Below are positions 7,616 through 10,455 of a DNA stretch of 10,455 nucleotides, piece after piece. This DNA comes from JBBRHH01 sp038222915 (GTDB taxonomy: Bacteria; Planctomycetota; Phycisphaerae; Tepidisphaerales; Tepidisphaeraceae). Each line of letters begins with the position of its first letter. The stretch's first letter is position 1. Location of the stretch: the NCBI GenBank assembly GCA_038222915.1, contig JBBRHH010000177.1, forward strand, positions 1-10,455, read 5' to 3'. The notes below the pieces were generated by a model. The model was given only the letters and a program-made list of their open reading frames with translations. It searched no databases and had not been told where the DNA came from. The translations under genes and the position numbers were made by a program.

Positions 7616-8340
7616 GAACCATCCGATCGATCGTCGTCATTTTCGTCCTGTTGGCCTCGGTCTCGTTTGCGGCCGATGCGCCCAAGCAACCCGCCTTGCC
7701 GACTTCACACACCGCACGACAGATTGAAGGGTGGACCGTCCGCGTGGACGACCGGCTCCTGAACGGCGACGGCGCACCGCTGGGCGAGCGGGCTATCAAA
7801 CTGCTCACGGCGCGGCTGGTGGGAATCAGCGCCGTGTTGCCGGATAAGGCCTTGGCGAAACTCCGCGAGGTGCCAATCCAACTCGACCTGACGCACGGGG
7901 GCCTTCGTCCGATGCAATATCATCCGGACGCGGGCTGGCTGAAGGCGAACGGCTACAGCGAGCAACTAGCCCAGTGCGTTCACATTCCCAACGTGCATGA
8001 TTTCCTTTCGCCGTTTGAGAATCATCGCCAGCCGTGGGCCGTGCTGCACGAACTGGCGCACGCGTATCATGACCGCGTGCTCGGCTTCGATGAGCCGCGA
8101 ATCATCGCCGCGTACAAGAAGTTTCGCGACAGCGGCAAGTACAAGTCGGTCGTGACCAGCCCTGGGCCAATGCGCGAGCACTATGCGTTGACCAATGAGA
8201 AGGAGTTCTTCGCGGAGATGACCGAGTCGTATTGGGGTGCGAATGACTTTTATCCATTCGTGGCCGGAGAGCTGAAACAGGCCGAGCCGGAGCTCTTCGC
8301 ACTATTGCGCGACATCTGGGGACCGCTGCCGGAAAGATAG
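7612..8340 (+). CDS. Small secreted HExxH metallopeptidase, anthrax lethal factor (ATLF)-like
   Basis: A 242-residue protein with a signal peptide at 1-20 (cleavage near SFA/ADA), probably a secreted or periplasmic zinc peptidase. The zinc motif is HELAH at 146-150 in WAVLHELAHAYHD: H146 and H150 would bind zinc and E147 would be the general base. Downstream, YALTNEKEFFAEMTESYWG (191-209) resembles the lethal factor region YGRTNEAEFFAE as I remember it; by that match E198 would be the third zinc ligand and Y191 would correspond to the transition-state tyrosine. NDFYPF at 211-216 and a short tail end the protein. The region before the motif (about 38-140) has no family I can name. The start overlaps the upstream stop by 4 bp. 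The natural substrate is unknown; proteins attached to the target glycan, or a self-processing role, are possibilities. The peptidase fold is well supported, the exact family less so. Confidence 0.8.
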   Translation: MRTIRSIVVIFVLLASVSFAADAPKQPALPTSHTARQIEGWTVRVDDRLLNGDGAPLGERAIKLLTARLVGISAVLPDKALAKLREVPIQLDLTHGGLRPMQYHPDAGWLKANGYSEQLAQCVHIPNVHDFLSPFENHRQPWAVLHELAHAYHDRVLGFDEPRIIAAYKKFRDSGKYKSVVTSPGPMREHYALTNEKEFFAEMTESYWGANDFYPFVAGELKQAEPELFALLRDIWGPLPER

Positions 8341-8347
8341 GCCTTTG

Positions 8348-9967
8348 ATGAAGAGATTCGCCGTCATTCTGGTTGTCTCGCTGGCGTCGCTGTGTACGGC
8401 CGCGCCGCAGAAGCCCAACGTGTTGATCATCCTTGCGGATGACATGGGGTTTTCGGATCTGGCGTGCTATGGCGGGGAGATATCGACGCCGAACCTGGAT
8501 GGGCTGGCGAAGGAGGGCCTTCGGTTCACGCAGTTTTACAACACCGCGCGATGCTGGCCTTCGCGTGCGGCGCTGCTTACGGGCTATTACGCGCAAGAAG
8601 TGCGGCGCGACACAGTGCCGGGCATAAAGAGCGGTGTAAACGGTACCAGGCCGGCGTGGGCGCCACTGCTTCCCGAAATGCTTAAGCCGCTGGGTTATCG
8701 CACATATCACTCAGGGAAATGGCACGTCGATGGGAAACCGACCGAGAATGGTTTTGACCATTCCTACAGCCTTGACGACCACGATCGCTATTTTTCACCG
8801 CGATCGCATTCCGAAGATGGCAAGGCGCTGCCGGCAGTCGCTCCCGAAGATGGCTACTACGCAACGACCGCCATCGCCGAGCATGCGATCAAGTGGCTGA
8901 AGGACCACGCCGCGACGCACGCAGATGCGCCGTTTTTCGAATTCCTCGCGTTCACTTCGCCACACTTTCCGTTGCAGGCGCCGCCGGAGGATATTGCCAA
9001 ATATCGGGATCGATATCTGCGCGGCTGGGACGTCATGCGGGACGAACGTTGGAAGCGGATGCACGTGATGGATATCGGCGGCACGGCGTTGTCCGCGGTC
9101 GAACGCGGACTGGGGCCGCCATGGGCGTATCCGGAGGCGATCAAGAAGCTGGGGCCAAACGAAGTGAATCGGCCGCTGGAGTGGACAGAACTGAACGAAG
9201 GCCAGCGCGATTTCCAGGCGCGGAAGATGGCCGTTCATGCGGCGATGGTCGATCGAATGGACCAGGAGATCGGATGGGTGCTGGCGCAGGTTCGCGCTAT
9301 GGGAGCGTATGACAACACGATCGTCCTGTTTCTGTCGGACAACGGCGCCAGTGCCGAGATGATGGTGCGCGGAGACGGACACGACCAGACGGCCGAATGC
9401 GGCACCGGCGCGACTTTTCTGAGTCTCGGTCCCGGGTGGTCAACCATGGCCAACACGCCCTTTCGCCGGCATAAAAGTTGGGTCCACGAGGGTGGGATCT
9501 CGACGCCGCTGATCGTGCATTGGCCGGCCGGGATTGCGGCCTACGGCGAATTGCGACACACGCCGGGACATCTGATCGATATTGTTCCAACGCTGCTGGA
9601 GTTGGCGGGAGGGAAGCACCTGGAGACTTGGGCGGGCCAGCCCGTTCCGCCCCCTCCCGGCAAGAGCCTCGTGCCGCTCTTTGCGAAGGACGGAACCGTT
9701 GCACACGATTTCTTCTGGTGGCTCCACGTGGACAATCGCGCGCTGCGCGTCGGCGATTGGAAGATTGTGGCCGAAGGGAAGAACACGCCGTGGGAACTGT
9801 ATGACTTGCACGCCGATCGCGCGGAATCGCATAACCTGGCGGCCGACAAGCCCGACAAAGTTCGCGAGATGGCAGAAGTCTGGAGCAAACAGACGGAGGC
9901 TTATTTCGCGCTCGCAACGAAGGATCTGCCGATCACCGAAGGCAAATCTGAAGGACAAAAACCTTGA
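8348..9967 (+). CDS. Secreted type I sulfatase (arylsulfatase A-like, formylglycine-dependent)
   Basis: A 539-residue sulfatase expected to hydrolyse sulfate esters from sugars. Residues 1-18 are a signal peptide (cleavage near CTA/APQ). NVLIILADDMGFSD supplies the metal-binding D31-D32. CWPSR at 69-73, in ARCWPSRAALLTG, is the first sulfatase signature and C69 is the residue converted to formylglycine. GYRTYHSGKWHV at 117-128 is the second signature, with K124 and H126. SPHFPL (H206), LSDNG (D331, N332) and the HKSWVHEGGISTP region (about 375-387) complete the active-site set. The C-terminal WELYDLHADRAESHNLA is the usual sulfatase subdomain. I use the ATG at 8348; a TTG one codon upstream (8345) is less likely given the AGG at 8339-8341. 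The gene follows the peptidase by 7 bp and its TGA overlaps the next gene's TTG. Length and motifs look intact. The sulfated sugar cannot be told from sequence alone. Confidence 0.94.
   Translation: MKRFAVILVVSLASLCTAAPQKPNVLIILADDMGFSDLACYGGEISTPNLDGLAKEGLRFTQFYNTARCWPSRAALLTGYYAQEVRRDTVPGIKSGVNGTRPAWAPLLPEMLKPLGYRTYHSGKWHVDGKPTENGFDHSYSLDDHDRYFSPRSHSEDGKALPAVAPEDGYYATTAIAEHAIKWLKDHAATHADAPFFEFLAFTSPHFPLQAPPEDIAKYRDRYLRGWDVMRDERWKRMHVMDIGGTALSAVERGLGPPWAYPEAIKKLGPNEVNRPLEWTELNEGQRDFQARKMAVHAAMVDRMDQEIGWVLAQVRAMGAYDNTIVLFLSDNGASAEMMVRGDGHDQTAECGTGATFLSLGPGWSTMANTPFRRHKSWVHEGGISTPLIVHWPAGIAAYGELRHTPGHLIDIVPTLLELAGGKHLETWAGQPVPPPPGKSLVPLFAKDGTVAHDFFWWLHVDNRALRVGDWKIVAEGKNTPWELYDLHADRAESHNLAADKPDKVREMAEVWSKQTEAYFALATKDLPITEGKSEGQKP
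9951..9955 (+). promoter_or_regulatory. Ribosome binding site supporting a TTG start
   Basis: AAGGA lies 8 nt before the TTG at 9964, within the last codons of the sulfatase. The spacing is ideal and, with the signal peptide that follows directly, decides in favour of this non-ATG start. Confidence 0.65.
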
Positions 9968-10455
9968 AATCAATCCGAGTACTGGCCGTCATTGCGTCGA
10001 CTCTGTTGGTGCTTGCGCCGGAGTGTCGCGCCGCGGCTTATTCAGGCTGGCAACATTCGGGTTCCATCTTTTTGTTGACGACAGCCGAGGGCGCAAATCT
10101 CCCGGCGTCAGCTTCAGTGCAGGGCTTTCCACTGCTTGTGCGGCTGCATAAAGATTTCTTCGATTTCAGCCAGGCCGAAGCGAAGGGGGAAGACATCCGT
10201 TTCGCCACGCCTGCCGGCGCGCCGCTCGCCTATCAGATCGATGAATGGGATGCGGCGAACGGTACTGCGAGCATCTGGGTGCGCATTCCGACGATCAAGG
10301 GGAACGACCGTCAGGAGTTAAAAATATATTGGGGCGCGGCCAACGCGGCGAGCGAATCCAGTGGCTCGGCCGTGTTCAATTCGGAAAACGGATACCTCAG
10401 CGTTCTACACATGAACGAAGTGCTCAAGGATGAGATCGGAAACCTGACGCCAGTT
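9964..10455 (+). CDS. DUF2341 domain protein, N-terminal part (runs off the window; TTG start)
   Basis: An open frame of 164 codons runs from a TTG at 9964 to the right edge without a stop. The TTG overlaps the sulfatase TGA (TTGA, 9964-9967). Residues 1-25 make a signal peptide: MKSIRVLAVIASTLLVLAP followed by ECRAAA/YSG. From about residue 54 the sequence matches the DUF2341 pattern: FPLLVRLHKDFFDFSQA, GEDIRFATPAGAPLAYQID, EWD, ASIWVRIPTIKG and LKIYWGAANAAS. The end, YLSVLHMNEVLKDEIGN, is how a LamG/concanavalin A-like domain commonly begins after DUF2341. DUF2341 is probably a beta-sandwich binding domain; in related bacteria it is often joined to LamG, and I recall cases joined to ExbB/TolQ-type membrane domains. 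The rest of the protein is missing, so its overall role is open. A carbohydrate- or surface-binding role fits the locus. Confidence 0.82.
   Translation, partial: MKSIRVLAVIASTLLVLAPECRAAAYSGWQHSGSIFLLTTAEGANLPASASVQGFPLLVRLHKDFFDFSQAEAKGEDIRFATPAGAPLAYQIDEWDAANGTASIWVRIPTIKGNDRQELKIYWGAANAASESSGSAVFNSENGYLSVLHMNEVLKDEIGNLTPV

Larger units (their letters stand above)
1..10455 (+). other. Probable polycistronic unit of exported glycan-degrading proteins
   Basis: All eight supported genes share one strand. Junctions are, in order: 4-bp overlap (GTGA), 8-bp gap, 16-bp gap, 6-bp gap, 4-bp overlap (ATGA), 7-bp gap, 4-bp overlap (TTGA). None of the gaps has room for a promoter or a hairpin terminator, so transcription must start left of the window and end right of it unless internal promoters lie inside genes. 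Every gene with a visible N-terminus encodes a signal peptide. No SusC/SusD-like pair, transporter or regulator is present here. Confidence 0.75.

Noticed and set aside
8345..8347. TTG as the sulfatase start
   Set aside because: It is one codon before an ATG that has suitable AGG spacing; the extra Met adds nothing to the signal peptide.
9582..10151. 189-codon plus-strand frame crossing the sulfatase/DUF2341 junction
   Set aside because: It is out of frame with both the sulfatase C-terminus and the DUF2341 signal peptide, and the product is Arg/Ser-rich shadow sequence.

Overview
The window is a moderately GC-rich, tightly packed stretch of bacterial DNA in which every supported gene lies on the + strand. 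It looks like part of one operon for breaking down a complex extracellular glycan. The gene content suggests a Planctomycetota or Verrucomicrobiota (PVC group) bacterium: a C-terminal tail of the type seen on PVC heme-binding/dehydrogenase proteins, a DUF6288 protein, a transglutaminase-like protein of a form I associate with this group, a sulfatase, an SASA-type esterase and a DUF2341 protein. The species cannot be decided from the sequence, and the assignments rest on recalled family signatures, not database searches.

Layout, left to right: (1) the last 53 codons of an upstream gene; (2) a GH20 beta-N-acetylhexosaminidase with a chitobiase-type C-terminal domain and an F5/8-type carbohydrate-binding domain; (3) an SASA/sialate O-acetylesterase-like carbohydrate esterase; (4) a transglutaminase-like cysteine protein with a C-terminal CBM6/35-like domain; (5) a large DUF6288 protein with an N-terminal PDZ domain, a probable alpha-helical toroid and HEAT repeats; (6) a small HExxH metallopeptidase whose third-ligand region resembles anthrax lethal factor; (7) a type I formylglycine sulfatase; (8) the N-terminal 164 codons of a DUF2341 protein that starts with TTG and runs off the right edge.

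All seven genes whose N-terminus is visible begin with a plausible Sec signal peptide, so the products are probably exported to the periplasm, outer membrane or medium. Gaps between genes are 16 bp or less. Three junctions are 4-bp start/stop overlaps (GTGA, ATGA, TTGA), which points to translational coupling. No promoter, terminator, RNA gene, mobile element, repeat array or CRISPR was found, and no stretch over 300 bases lacks a gene.

Working model (inference): the sulfatase and esterase remove sulfate and acetyl groups, GH20 then releases terminal N-acetylhexosamine, and the transglutaminase-like and zinc-peptidase proteins act on the protein part or on cell-surface assembly. The target would be a sulfated, acetylated, amino-sugar-containing glycoconjugate such as a mucin, proteoglycan or algal/animal polysaccharide. 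The least understood members, and the best candidates for new biology, are the DUF6288 protein, the transglutaminase-like protein and the small lethal-factor-like zincin.
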